Positions 1-8,487 of a DNA stretch of 43,516 nt are shown here, one piece after another. Position 1 is the first letter of the stretch. Each line of letters starts with the position of its first letter. Position numbers and translations under genes: made by a program. The notes under the pieces are model-generated. The model was not told the origin of the DNA and made no database searches. It saw only the letters and a program-made list of their open reading frames with translations. The stretch covers positions 64,001 through 107,516 of the forward strand of contig CAUYUJ010000926.1 of NCBI GenBank assembly GCA_963575745.1, written 5' to 3'. This stretch comes from Prorocentrum cordatum (lineage: Eukaryota; Sar; Dinophyceae; Prorocentrales; Prorocentraceae).

Positions 1-40
1 GGGCCCTGCGCGCCCCCCCCCCCCCCCCCCCCCCCCGCAG

Positions 41-115
41 AAGTTCCGCGACGGCGCGGGCGAGGAGCTGCAGGCGATCAAGCAGCGCCGCGGAATGCCG
101 TTGAAATTCTGCAAG
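41..115 (+). CDS. Internal exon fragment of an unknown gene
   Basis: A C-only tract at about 13-36 followed by GCAG forms a strong polypyrimidine splice acceptor, and directly after it the sequence reads in one frame as KFRDGAGEELQAIKQRRG and on to KFCK. The text is charged and helix-like, unlike the repeat translations around it. A possible GC-type donor (AAG followed by GCAAAG at 116) would end the exon in phase 0 after 25 codons; dinoflagellate introns are known to use GT, GC or GA donors. After about 130 the frame runs into a GA microsatellite, giving a meaningless Arg-Glu repeat. The start of the gene lies outside the window. I do not recognise the protein. Confidence 0.4.
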
Positions 116-120
116 GCAAA

Positions 121-320
<200 letters not shown>

Positions 321-428
321 AAAGAGAGGAACACCATCACATTGAGGGATCGAAGATCCGAGGTGAAGATCGGGAGGGGCACGGAGGGAGAGGAGAGACA
401 GACAGAGGTATTGAAATATAACGGATAT

Positions 429-429
<1 letters not shown>

Positions 430-472
<43 letters not shown>
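430..472 (+). repeat. (GA)n microsatellite, second block
   Basis: Twenty-one or so GA units, separated from the first block by about 110 bp of unique sequence. Confidence 0.95.
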
Positions 473-474
<2 letters not shown>

Positions 475-1384
475 TCACAGTCAATCTGAACATGGACGTA
501 CACACATATTTATATATATGTTCATATATGATACATATATGTATAGATGCATATATACGTGTTTTTTATTTATGCATGCGCACTTATGACTAAGATTGAC
601 CCGCCAAAAGGTGATGACAATCTTAGGGGCGCGCCCTCAAAAAAAGAAGGGCACCCCTAATATTGGCATCGTGATGAGGAGGTCCCCAGCATAGAGAGGG
701 ATATGTTCCAGGCTGGTAACTATGCGCCAATTCCCCGTGCGTCCCGATATGCATCGCCACCGCGGGGGCCTCGGGATATCTTTGCTATGCGCAGGTCGCG
801 CGTGCCATGTGTAGCATGCGAGTTTGAACTCGCCATTTCTTCGCTGGGCGAGCGAACGAACAAGGGGGGCGCATGCAGGACGATTCCCTCGACATGTGGG
901 CGAGCATGAACGCGAGCACGTCGCAGGTACTTTCGATCCCCGCGAAGCTCGAAACCACGCACCCATGCTCGCGCACACAATTTCATATACACACATATAT
1001 ATACATATATGTATACCGTACATATTGTATAAGTCCCCACCGCATATGTTATACATACGCACACGCAGACTACACAGTATGTATATACGCACATGCCTCA
1101 TCTGATGCCTCTCTCCCCACTTTGGACTCGTCCGTGCAGTGCGCTTTTCAGCTGAAGGTCCTCCGCTCCAAGTTCGATTAGATGATCGGGGGGACTTTCC
1201 ATTTGCGATGTTAGCTGCTTCCGCTTGAGTACCAGCGCTGGCCCTCGCTGGGTCAAGGTCGCACGCTCCTGGCAGATCTTGACGGATACTGACACATTTT
1301 GACACCCTGTTAGGATGTGTCAAGATGCGGTCACGCACCGGTCTGAATATGTAAAAACCCGAGTCTCGCACCCCGCAGTCGGTC
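473..1384. other. No supported gene; AT-rich patches
   Basis: Contains TATATA-rich patches near 510-560 and 990-1090. The overlapping short open frames on both strands have no consistent composition. A short inverted repeat (TGACACAT ... ATGTGTCA) lies near 1288-1321. I see nothing else that can be supported. Confidence 0.6.
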
Positions 1385-1891
1385 TTGGCAGAGGAAAGTA
1401 CAGCGCCCCGGGGCCCCGCGTCGAAGTTGACGCATGAACAGCCGGCAACAGCAACGTCAAGATCTGACAATATGTGCAAAGATTTGCCAAGACATGCCCA
1501 CGCCCATGTCGATCGGGTCCGAAGGGTTCCACCATTGAAATTCTACGTCGAGGTCTCGAGTGGAGCGGCTCCAGAGTCGCGGGCGGGCGCAGCCGCGGGC
1601 ACCCCTAATTCGCGAAAGGCTTCGCGAATAAGGAAGGGGCATGCTTTCCCGAGCGCGCGCTGCTGCAGCAGGCGCGCGGCAAGCGAGAAGATGGCGGGGG
1701 GAACCCGCGCGCGCGGCGGTGGCGGGAAGAGGGCGGGCGGGGTGACGCAATTTCAAGCGCCCCGGCCTCATCCGCGCCCGTTTGGGCAATCCGCGGGCGC
1801 GCTCGAGCATGCTGCGAGCGCGCGCGCGCTGTCTAGCTCGATCGCTCTCGAGTTTCCTCAGCGCACGCCGCGACCGGGTGCGTGGATTTGA
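1385..1891 (+). CDS. Hypothetical open frame, 168 codons
   Basis: An open frame starting MAEESTAPRGPASKLTHEQP, rich in Ala, Arg, Gly and Ser, with no recognisable domain. A long antisense frame covers the same DNA, as expected when GC-rich sequence contains few stops. No splice sites or neighbours support it. It could be an exon of an Arg/Ala-rich protein or chance. Confidence 0.2.
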   Translation: MAEESTAPRGPASKLTHEQPATATSRSDNMCKDLPRHAHAHVDRVRRVPPLKFYVEVSSGAAPESRAGAAAGTPNSRKASRIRKGHAFPSARCCSRRAASEKMAGGTRARGGGGKRAGGVTQFQAPRPHPRPFGQSAGALEHAASARALSSSIALEFPQRTPRPGAWI

Positions 1892-2029
1892 AGAGCCTGC
1901 GCTCGCTCGAGCTTCGAGCAGGTTCCCAGTCCGATCGTCGCGCACCGACGCGCGATAGGCAGCGCGCAACACTTGGGTCGCCAGCACGACTTGCCAACAG
2001 AAATGGCGCGAGCGAGTGCCCAGACGTTT

Positions 2030-2420
2030 CGGGGTCTCTTAAGTGGGTCTCTCGGTCGGTTTCGTTTCTCCCGGGGGGTCTCGAGAGGGTGCTTTAAGGG
2101 TCTCGGGCCCCTTGAGGGCGTCGTAGAGGTCTCTGGGGCTCTTAGGGGCCCTGGGTTTCCAGGAGGGCCTTTTGAAAGGTGTCTGAATTCAGGGTCTCTT
2201 AACCAATGGTATCTGAGGGGTCTCTGGTCATTGTTGGTCTCTCAAGTGTTTCGCATGGGTCTCTGGGTCCCTGAGGCGCTTCGGGTCTAGGGTCTCGGGG
2301 TATCTCGGGCCTCATCGGTTGGTCTGAGGGTCGCGCAGAGGTCTCTGACTTGTAGGTATCTGAAGTGTCTCACGGCGTTTGTTTGGGGCTCTTGGAGGGC
2401 GCATCTGGTTTGGATGGCCG
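2030..2420 (+). repeat. Degenerate GGTCTC-rich repeat
   Basis: The motif GGTCTCT or GGGTCTC recurs roughly every one to three dozen bases (for example GGGTCTCTCGG, AGGTCTCTGGGG, GGTCTCTGGTC). Spacing is irregular, so this looks like an old, decayed minisatellite. Confidence 0.6.
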
Positions 2421-3003
2421 CTTGAGATTGCGAGGGCGGTCTGGGGAAGGGGGGGGGGGGGGCATCTTGGGGGGAATATTCTGAGCGGTCTAGAGCCCGG
2501 CACTGCCCCTGGGAGGCGCCCTGAGAAAGGGCGCGCGCACCAGGGGCAGCGCGCCCAGGGGGGCGCCGCGAGAAAGGGCGCGCGCACCTGGGGGGCCACG
2601 CCGACTGCCTCGCACCTTGGAGAGGGAACGCGGCCGAGCGTGGCTCGGCCAACCCTAGCCCAGGATCGGTTCGCATATAAATTGAGAGATTCGTCCAACT
2701 ACGTCTTCCGGGGCCGCTGCAGCGCCCCGCGATCCGGGGGGGCGCCCGTCGATTTTGGGGAGGGCCTCGACGCGGGGTCTCTCGGGCCTCTGGGTCTCTG
2801 GGCAAGGCCCCCGTCGATCTGGAAGCCCCCATCAGGCCTGCGTCGCCCTCGCACAAGATAAACGTCATATGATGCGCAGTTGCGCACGTGCGCATGCACA
2901 TATGCATGCACAGGCTTTTCTATTGATGTACACATGGATATGGCTAAATATGTATATCTGATTGTAAACAGATACACATATTACTTACATGTAGCCGTGT
3001 TTA
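2421..3003. other. GC-rich intergenic sequence
   Basis: A short direct repeat (GAGAAAGGGCGCGCGCACC) occurs at about 2523 and 2571, 48 bp apart. No open frame stands out. The 3' end becomes AT-rich. Confidence 0.5.
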
Positions 3004-3047
3004 CTATATATATATATATACACATATATATATATATATATACACGC
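3004..3047 (+). repeat. (TA)n microsatellite
   Basis: Alternating TA with CACA interruptions. It separates AT-rich DNA from the GC-rich block that follows. Confidence 0.9.
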
Positions 3048-3385
3048 GCGCGTGCCCCGCGCGCGGCCCGCGCGCTTGCCGGCGCATTCCCCCCCTGCGC
3101 CGCCCCCGACCCGCGCCCGGGATTGGGGGGGCGCGATGCCGAGCGACTTTCGGCGACCCCTCGTGCAAGACCCCCCCACCCCCTTCCCTCAGACACCCGA
3201 CGGCCGACCCTTTGCCCCCCTTCCTGGAGCGGATCGGGCGCTGTCCACATGCGCCCGGCGGCGCCGCCCACTTGCGCGCCCCATAAAATCAGGTTTCTTG
3301 GGGCCTGGGCGTAGGTTCAATGGGGCCTGGGGGTCTCCTGGCGTCTTGGGGTGGACCCCCCGGGGTCTATGCCGGCGCTGGCTCG

Positions 3386-4128
3386 GTAATTTGATAGCCG
3401 AAGTGAGATTGGGCATAAGTCCTTGCATCATAGTCTGCGGCGTCCGCTTTTGCGTCGCGAACCGCGCTCGCGCTCGCATGGTTCAGGGAAAAAGATGCCG
3501 CTGCAAAACGTGTCAGGCGGGGCGAAGGCGATTGGCGCTGAGGCGAGAGTCACATTCGAGGTTTGAACACGCTTGGGTCTGCGATTCTTGTCAGGCAAGT
3601 CTCGCCATCGTCGGCCGATGCCATTTTTCTGTTCTGCCTCAGGCAATTAAGTGCATCGCGCCGCCGAAGAAAAAATCCAAGACAGCTTCATCGGGCGCAA
3701 CCCTGAGCGGCTGCGATGAGAGCTCGGGGCCAGAAGGTTGCGCGGAGACAGGCGGTGACTGGGGCGCGGCTTCGGGGGCGGGCGCAGACGTTGACAGCGC
3801 CACTGCGTGCGAGGCAGGGAAACGCAATAGTCGAGCTTTGGCTCCGAGCGTACGCCGAGGGGAGGATGGCGGCCAAAGAGTTGCACGCGACTTTTTTTTG
3901 TTTTTTTTATATATAAAAAAATTAGACCGCCAATTCAAAGCTGTCACGCGAGTCGAGCCCATTCCAGTCAACATGCCGTTGTGGCGACGGAGGCAGCGAG
4001 CCAGAGGGCGCAGATTCATGGCCACCCCGCGCGAAGCACTGGCAGCCGAATACGAAGCAGATCCATCGATGGCAACGGAACTTGGCGAATGCCAAACCCA
4101 ACCTGGATGGGCCGAGGCATCCCGCTGA
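3386..4128 (+). CDS. Cys-rich coding island (zinc-ribbon-like), partial
   Basis: The open frame runs without stops to TGA at 4126. From about 3480 it reads MVQGKRCRCKTCQAGRRRLA, then WVCDSCQASLAIVGRCHF, giving a Cys-x-Cys-x2-Cys cluster and a Cys-x2-Cys pair about 25 residues later, the spacing of a metal-binding ribbon or knuckle. A Lys-rich stretch (APPKKKSK) and an acidic Gly/Ala/Ser linker follow. At 3890-3915 the frame crosses a T-run, giving an odd hydrophobic patch that may be an intron edge. The end of the frame (EALAAEYEADPSMATELGE) is good coding text and seems to continue in the next frame at 4082. No named family is recognised. Confidence 0.4.
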
Positions 4129-4411
4129 CATCCTGCAGCGGTGGCGTCGCGCGAGGTTTGCACATTGCGCCGCCCTGTTGCCCCCCCTCTACCTAGACGG
4201 AGCTCAGTATCCAAAGGCGCATGGCGTGAGCAAGGCAGAGTCGTCTTTAGTTCTGTTCTGTCATAGTCTCACAACCCAGATGGGACGCCCGATTGCATTC
4301 ATTCGCAAGAGTTTGCTGCGCCGATGCGGACACAAGAATTGGCACTCGATGTTCGTAGTTCCTCCGCTGGAGTTTCGAAGCGGAGATGTCTGCCACGAGG
4401 CCTGTCTCTAA
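4082..4411 (+). CDS. Continuation of the preceding island in the +1 frame
   Basis: This frame overlaps the end of the previous one and reads PRHPADILQRWRRARFAHCA, then MGRPIAFIRKSLLRRCGHKN and WHSMFVVPPLEF. Aliphatic, aromatic and basic residues alternate as in a folded domain, unlike a GC-rich shadow frame. The likely junction with the upstream frame is at 4085-4115, so one extra base, an intron or a decayed copy is implied. No family is recognised. Confidence 0.35.
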   Translation: MANAKPNLDGPRHPADILQRWRRARFAHCAALLPPLYLDGAQYPKAHGVSKAESSLVLFCHSLTTQMGRPIAFIRKSLLRRCGHKNWHSMFVVPPLEFRSGDVCHEACL

Positions 4412-4631
4412 GTGGGCGGGGGGCCCGTGGGCTGACGGTGGTTATTACAAGCATAAACAGATAGACAATGCCTACATCTCACGCAGATTAGCACTGGTTC
4501 AGATCAAAGGGGATTGGTTTCAATTCTTGACGCTTCGCGCACCCCCGCCAGCCCATCCAGAGACGACGCGCGCGAGAGCTGTCGGGGGAAGAGAGGAAGA
4601 GACACGCAAAGTCGAACAGCGAGAGGATCCG
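4386..4631 (+). CDS. Short coding-like island
   Basis: Reads GGYYKHKQIDNAYISRRLAL, then VQIKGDWFQF, then a charged stretch (GGREEETRKVEQREDP). It overlaps the end of the preceding frame by 26 bases in a third frame. Past about 4640 the frame enters an 11-bp-periodic repeat and stops being informative. Probably part of the same broken locus as its neighbours. Confidence 0.3.
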
Positions 4632-4639
4632 TGGAAATC

Positions 4640-4880
4640 TCGAGCCGTCTTGGAGCGGCCCTGGGGTCACTTGGAGCATCATCTTGCGCCAGTTTGGCCG
4701 ATCTTGGAGGTCATCTTGGGCCCCCGAGGCCGCTCGGGGGCTTCTTGGGGAGGGGCCCCATCGGGCGCTTCTTGGAGCCCCCCATGGGCCGTCTGGGGCG
4801 CACTTGGAGCCTTCAATTGGGGGCGCGCTAACAATGGGCCATCCAAGGGGCCGAGCGAGGAGCCTCCGACGCCCCGCAAC
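4640..4880 (+). repeat. Decayed CTTGG-type repeat with about 11-bp spacing
   Basis: TCTTGGAG, TCTTGGGG and related words recur at about 11 bp or its multiples. The same family is cleaner at 24.0, 36.4 and 37.9-39.6 kb. Confidence 0.6.
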
Positions 4881-5024
4881 CATTCAAGAAAACCTCGGGG
4901 AGTGGGGCGGACATCCCCGCCCCAGAGGCGCCGTGGAAGATGCGCGAGGTCCTCGCCCAAAGGGCTGGTGGGATTTTGTCATCAATTTGGTTACCCACCC
5001 CAGCAAGCAAAATAGCACCCGCGC

Positions 5025-5201
5025 ATGTTTCGCAGAGCCGCCGCGCAGGAGATGCACGATTTAGACGACGTTGATCACGCTGGTCAAGGCAGGGTTTCGT
5101 TCGACGCCGACGGCCGCGAGGACGCACGTTCAGAGTGCGAGGAAAAACTATCAGCGATGAGCGTGAAAGGGCGGAGCTCGCGCGTTCCATTCACTTTCTA
5201 A
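5025..5201 (+). CDS. Acidic coding island upstream of the 257-codon frame
   Basis: From ATG at 5025 this frame reads MFRRAAAQEMHDLDDVDHAG, then QGRVSFDADGREDARSECEE, and stops at TAA 5199. The acidic, helix-prone text is good coding signal. The next frame (from about 5135) appears to take over as ERAELARSIHFLKPSKLAGG, so a frame change or a short intron lies near 5140-5160. Confidence 0.4.
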   Translation: MFRRAAAQEMHDLDDVDHAGQGRVSFDADGREDARSECEEKLSAMSVKGRSSRVPFTF

Positions 5202-5908
5202 AACCGAGCAAGCTCGCAGGCGGCGTTGTTATTGAATGCGAGTCGTTCGGCGGGAGACTTAAGAAATGGGATCTGCTCGACCCGTCGCGCGAGTTTCTTT
5301 TCGCTGCGTGCCTCAGGGCGCCCCCGCCCCCCGTGCATCTCACCTTCTGGAGGCGCATCGCCATTCGCAAAGCATTGGCCGGCCCTGTGATCAGACGGAG
5401 CCATTTGCTTGATAGGCGCATGACTGGTGATTGTAGAGACGCGTTTCGAATTGACACGTTGCGTTGTCTGCATGTTGGGGCGATGTTAGCGCTTGCGCAA
5501 GCAATCGTGTGCCGGGCGTTTATGGCGAACCCGTGGGTTTGCCCCCGCATCGGTGAAGTTGGGCTAGTAAACGTTGGATTTGATAATTTTGAGAACCTAA
5601 TGCAGCTGAGACCTTTCCATGTGATGAGTGGGCAGCGCACATTGCGCTGCAATGCGGAGTCGTCGCGGGGGGGGGCTCTCAGAGCGGCAGGGCGAGCGCT
5701 CGTGCAACACATTGTATTTTTGAAAGAAGGGCCCGAAATCACGATTGAAGGTGGTGCGCGAGAGTTGCTGGACAGATATCTCGCGCGCGCGGGAAAACAT
5801 CTACTTGCCAGGCAGCGCCGACACCCAATAACCGATTTTATTTTCTTAGACGATTTTAACCAGGCTGGCTGGATCAATCGCCCTCTCGCGTCACCCTTCT
5901 CAGTTTGA
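5135..5908 (+). CDS. Possible transposase-derived multicopy protein, partial
   Basis: A 257-codon frame with convincing protein composition. Landmarks are LAGGVVIECESFGGRLKKWD (about residues 27-46), FRIDTLRCLHVGAMLALAQA (about 104-123), QHIVFLKEGPEITIEGGARE (about 190-209) and FIFLDDFNQAGW near the end. The pattern D-x-L-x-x-x-H-x-G is reminiscent of large transposase-like proteins that are multicopy in dinoflagellates; this is from memory and is not proof. No catalytic triad can be assigned. The protein appears to continue past the stop in another frame (HPSQFETRISAGLALAPVRG at about 5900). The listed start is just the first in-frame ATG and is probably internal to a longer gene. Confidence 0.5.
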   Translation: MRGKTISDERERAELARSIHFLKPSKLAGGVVIECESFGGRLKKWDLLDPSREFLFAACLRAPPPPVHLTFWRRIAIRKALAGPVIRRSHLLDRRMTGDCRDAFRIDTLRCLHVGAMLALAQAIVCRAFMANPWVCPRIGEVGLVNVGFDNFENLMQLRPFHVMSGQRTLRCNAESSRGGALRAAGRALVQHIVFLKEGPEITIEGGARELLDRYLARAGKHLLARQRRHPITDFIFLDDFNQAGWINRPLASPFSV

Positions 5909-6215
5909 GACGCGCATTTCTGCCGGACTTGCATTGGCGCCAGTCCGAGGCATTAACATGTTTTTGCGCGCGTGCGCAGACATGCGCCAGCAGCTCGCGG
6001 GGGTGGGGGGCCGGAACGATCCGCGCTTAATTGCGATTTCTGATCGGGGGGTGGCGAACGCCAGCCAGCGCCCGTTGCATGCACATGCGCAATGTTTGGC
6101 GCGCGATCTGCACGCGAGACGCGCCAGGCGCGCAGCCGAGCGCATGATCAGGGGGGGGGCAACCTTCAGGGTTGGACGCCGCCCGCGGCCCATGATCGAC
6201 AGCGATCCCGAGTGA
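5889..6215 (+). CDS. Continuation of the 257-codon island in a third frame
   Basis: Reads HPSQFETRISAGLALAPVRG, then INMFLRACADMRQQLAGVGG, then DPRLIAISDRGVANASQRPL. It starts within the last codons of the preceding frame, so a frame change near 5885 joins the two. The C-terminal part is Arg/Ala-rich and less certain. Stop at 6213. Confidence 0.4.
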   Translation, partial: RHPSQFETRISAGLALAPVRGINMFLRACADMRQQLAGVGGRNDPRLIAISDRGVANASQRPLHAHAQCLARDLHARRARRAAERMIRGGATFRVGRRPRPMIDSDPE

Positions 6216-6627
6216 TCTACTCGGGTCCGAAGCTCCCCCGCGATGTGCCAGGAAAGATCCAGACGACATCGCTGCGCGCGAACTTGCCAACGACGCGCGG
6301 GCCCTCAGTCTCGCCCATGCACTCGCCATCTGCTCCGACCATATGGCGCAGAATCTTTACATATTCTCGGGCGCGCGGGGCTCGGCCGCCAGCGGGTCGG
6401 CCCGAGCGGCGCCATCGAGCTCGGCAAGCACGTTGGCGAGCTGGCGGGCAAGATTGCCGACGTGCTCGACGAGGCTCGATCGCGTCATCTCTCGGTCAGG
6501 GTTTTCCTCGCGCGCCACCCGCTGGCCCCGCCGCTGGCCCGGGCATTCCCTGCAACGGCCGTTCCCTGCGAATGGCCCCATAATGGCCCCGCCAGTGGCC
6601 CCCGTGAGCCTGGCCCACATGGCCTAG
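6196..6627 (+). CDS. Coding island, then a frame change near 6390
   Basis: The first part reads ARKDPDDIAARELANDARAL and SLAHALAICSDHMAQNLYIF, strong amphipathic-helix text. After about 6390 this frame turns Ser/Arg/Pro-rich, while the neighbouring frame reads GAIELGKHVGELAGKIADVL and DEARSRHLSVRVFLARHP, suggesting another single-base frame shift. It probably belongs to the same decayed locus as 5025-6215. Identity unknown. Confidence 0.4.
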   Translation, partial: STAIPSDLLGSEAPPRCARKDPDDIAARELANDARALSLAHALAICSDHMAQNLYIFSGARGSAASGSARAAPSSSASTLASWRARLPTCSTRLDRVISRSGFSSRATRWPRRWPGHSLQRPFPANGPIMAPPVAPVSLAHMA

Positions 6628-6720
6628 TAATGTATGTGACCTGCCATAGTCACGCGCCGCCACAATGGCCATGTTGACGCGCGCACACATGGCCCAGCAT
6701 ATATAGTCAATGATGTTCGA

Positions 6721-6981
6721 ATGGCTGGCTTCTCATCTTTCTATTGCAGTGTCTCGGTTGCAGAGATCGCAGCTCGATCATGCGCGGGCGGCGGCGCGCC
6801 ACTTCAGCTGGCCCGAATGCTGCGGGGCAGGGCCCTTTTTGAGCTAGAGCTCCCCGCCCCAGTCGGGCCCCCCGCCCGCGCCCCCTCCGATCGCCCGCCC
6901 ACCTCGCCATCGCCCCCGCGCCCCATCTCGCCCCCCCCCGATCAAAGTCAGGAAGCCATGCGCCGAGATTGCGACATTTGA
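6721..6981 (+). CDS. Possible exon with Pro-rich tail
   Basis: A polypyrimidine tract and TTGCAG near 6735-6750 could be a splice acceptor. The frame then reads VSVAEIAARSCAGGGAPLQL and ARMLRGRALFELELPAPVGP, followed by a Pro-rich segment and a stop at 6979. A longer antisense frame overlaps. Weak. Confidence 0.25.
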   Translation: MAGFSSFYCSVSVAEIAARSCAGGGAPLQLARMLRGRALFELELPAPVGPPARAPSDRPPTSPSPPRPISPPPDQSQEAMRRDCDI

Positions 6982-7298
6982 CCGCGATTTCAGCATTCGG
7001 GTGCACGGATTCCAGCATCTGCCCCGAGGCGCCCGCATCCCCGCCCTCGGCCCGCATCCCCATCCCAAGGTATCCGTCAACTCCCGTTGCCATTTTGGAT
7101 CGAGTCGGCGCGCGCGGCCCGCGCATCTCGAATCCGATGGGTCGCGCCGACGAGCCTCCTCTGCAGCGCATTCCGCCGCGACGCGCGCGCAAAAGACGAT
7201 CGCCACCAACGACGCCGCCGTCAGCGCATCGGGCACTGCGGGACTCAGCCATCACCAGAGGACCAAGCAGCAACACCAGGGGACGCAGCTGAGAATGA

Positions 7299-7622
7299 CC
7301 AGCGCAGCGCACGCAGCAGCATCACCAAGCAGCGCCAGCAGTCGCAGCGCCTCCAGCACAGCAGGCAGCTGCATCAGCGGCCTCAGCGCCACCAGCAGCA
7401 CCACAGGAAGCTGCATCATCGGCTTTAGCGCCACCAGCAGCAACAGCGCCGACGCACGCAGATGAAGCAACGGCATCAACGCCCATCGCAGGACCAGGGG
7501 CAGCAGCGTTAACGCCATCAGCGTCGCCGCCAGCATTTGCTGCAGTCGCCTCATCGTCGTTAGGGAGCGGGCGCCCGCCAGCACAGGCACGACCGAGGTC
7601 GAGGAGGATGGGGGAGACGTAA
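7299..7622 (+). CDS. Ala/Pro-rich open frame (linker-like), partial
   Basis: The frame is open for 107 codons between stops, with no ATG, and reads APPAQQAAASAASAPPAAPQ, then THADEATASTPIAGPGAAAL. Such low-complexity Ala/Pro text is common in dinoflagellate proteins. The DNA is imperfectly repetitive (CAGCAGC-type), so the frame may be open for compositional reasons. An upstream frame (EDQAATPGDAAENDQRSARS) may join it through a frame change near 7300. Confidence 0.3.
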   Translation, partial: PAQRTQQHHQAAPAVAAPPAQQAAASAASAPPAAPQEAASSALAPPAATAPTHADEATASTPIAGPGAAALTPSASPPAFAAVASSSLGSGRPPAQARPRSRRMGET

Positions 7623-7737
7623 GACTCGGGTGCGCTGGAGCTCCGGTTTGCCGACTCTTGTTAATTACGAGCGCGTCCTGGACTTTGGCGGCCCAAATTC
7701 GCAGGGTGCACGCAGCGGCAGTTCGCGTCAAACTTAA

Positions 7738-8080
7738 CACTACGTCTCGCCATGTCTATCATGGCTCGATCAGGCCAACGAGATAGCCCCGAACCCGAGT
7801 CTCACGCGTTTCTCCGAAAGTCCTAGGAGCGAGCCGTACGTCGTCGGCGCGGTCGACCCAGGCGGGCCCGACAGCTCTAGGGCAGAGCCGAACGAAGGTT
7901 TCGGGGTCGAGTACTACGGATACCAGCACGAGCGCATCCTTAACGTTGAGGGGTCACACAACGAGGAGCTCAACGTGTTCACCCGTCGATGGGCGCACTC
8001 GTTTCCCGGCCGACACCCCGTCGTCGACCTCGCTGCCCCGCCCGGCCCGCCCCCTCCATGCCCTCCTTCCTCTAAGGGCC
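7738..8080 (+). CDS. Convincing coding island of an unknown protein
   Basis: After an in-frame TAA at 7735 this frame reads LDQANEIAPNPSLTRFSESP, then SEPYVVGAVDPGGPDSSRAE, GFGVEYYGYQHERILNVEGS and NVFTRRWAHSFPGRHPVVDL. Tyr-, Glu- and Asp-rich text of this kind does not arise from the local base composition. The same frame before the TAA (NYERVLDFGGPNSQGARSGS) also looks coding, so the stop may be a nonsense change or an intron. Downstream the frame becomes Pro-rich and enters a CT microsatellite, probably an intron. Unrecognised. Confidence 0.45.
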
Positions 8081-8096
8081 CCCCGCCCGCGTCTCT

Positions 8097-8130
8097 CTAT
8101 ATCTCTCTCTCCCTCTCTCTTTATTTATTT

Positions 8131-8167
<37 letters not shown>

Positions 8168-8276
8168 TCTCTCTTTCTCTCTCTCTATCCCCCTCTCTCT
8201 CTATCTCTCTCTATATATATATATATGTGTTATCTCTCTCTCTTTCTCTCTTTCTCTCTTTCTCTCTTTCTTTCTT

Positions 8277-8352
<76 letters not shown>
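8097..8352 (+). repeat. (CT)n microsatellite
   Basis: Long CT runs with TATATATA and TTT interruptions. The Ser-Leu and Arg-Glu open frames here are repeat translations. It directly follows a coding island, mirroring the exon and GA pair at the window start. Confidence 0.95.
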
Positions 8353-8355
<3 letters not shown>

Positions 8356-8487
8356 CCCTCCCCCCGGCCCCAACCTCGGGAGCAGTGGAAGTTCCGCCCC
8401 GACCGGCCCGACGATGAGCCAGCGACCCCAGAGAGCCACGCGGGGGCACCGTCTGCAGAATGAAGAGTCAGGCCGCGCGGGCGCGAT

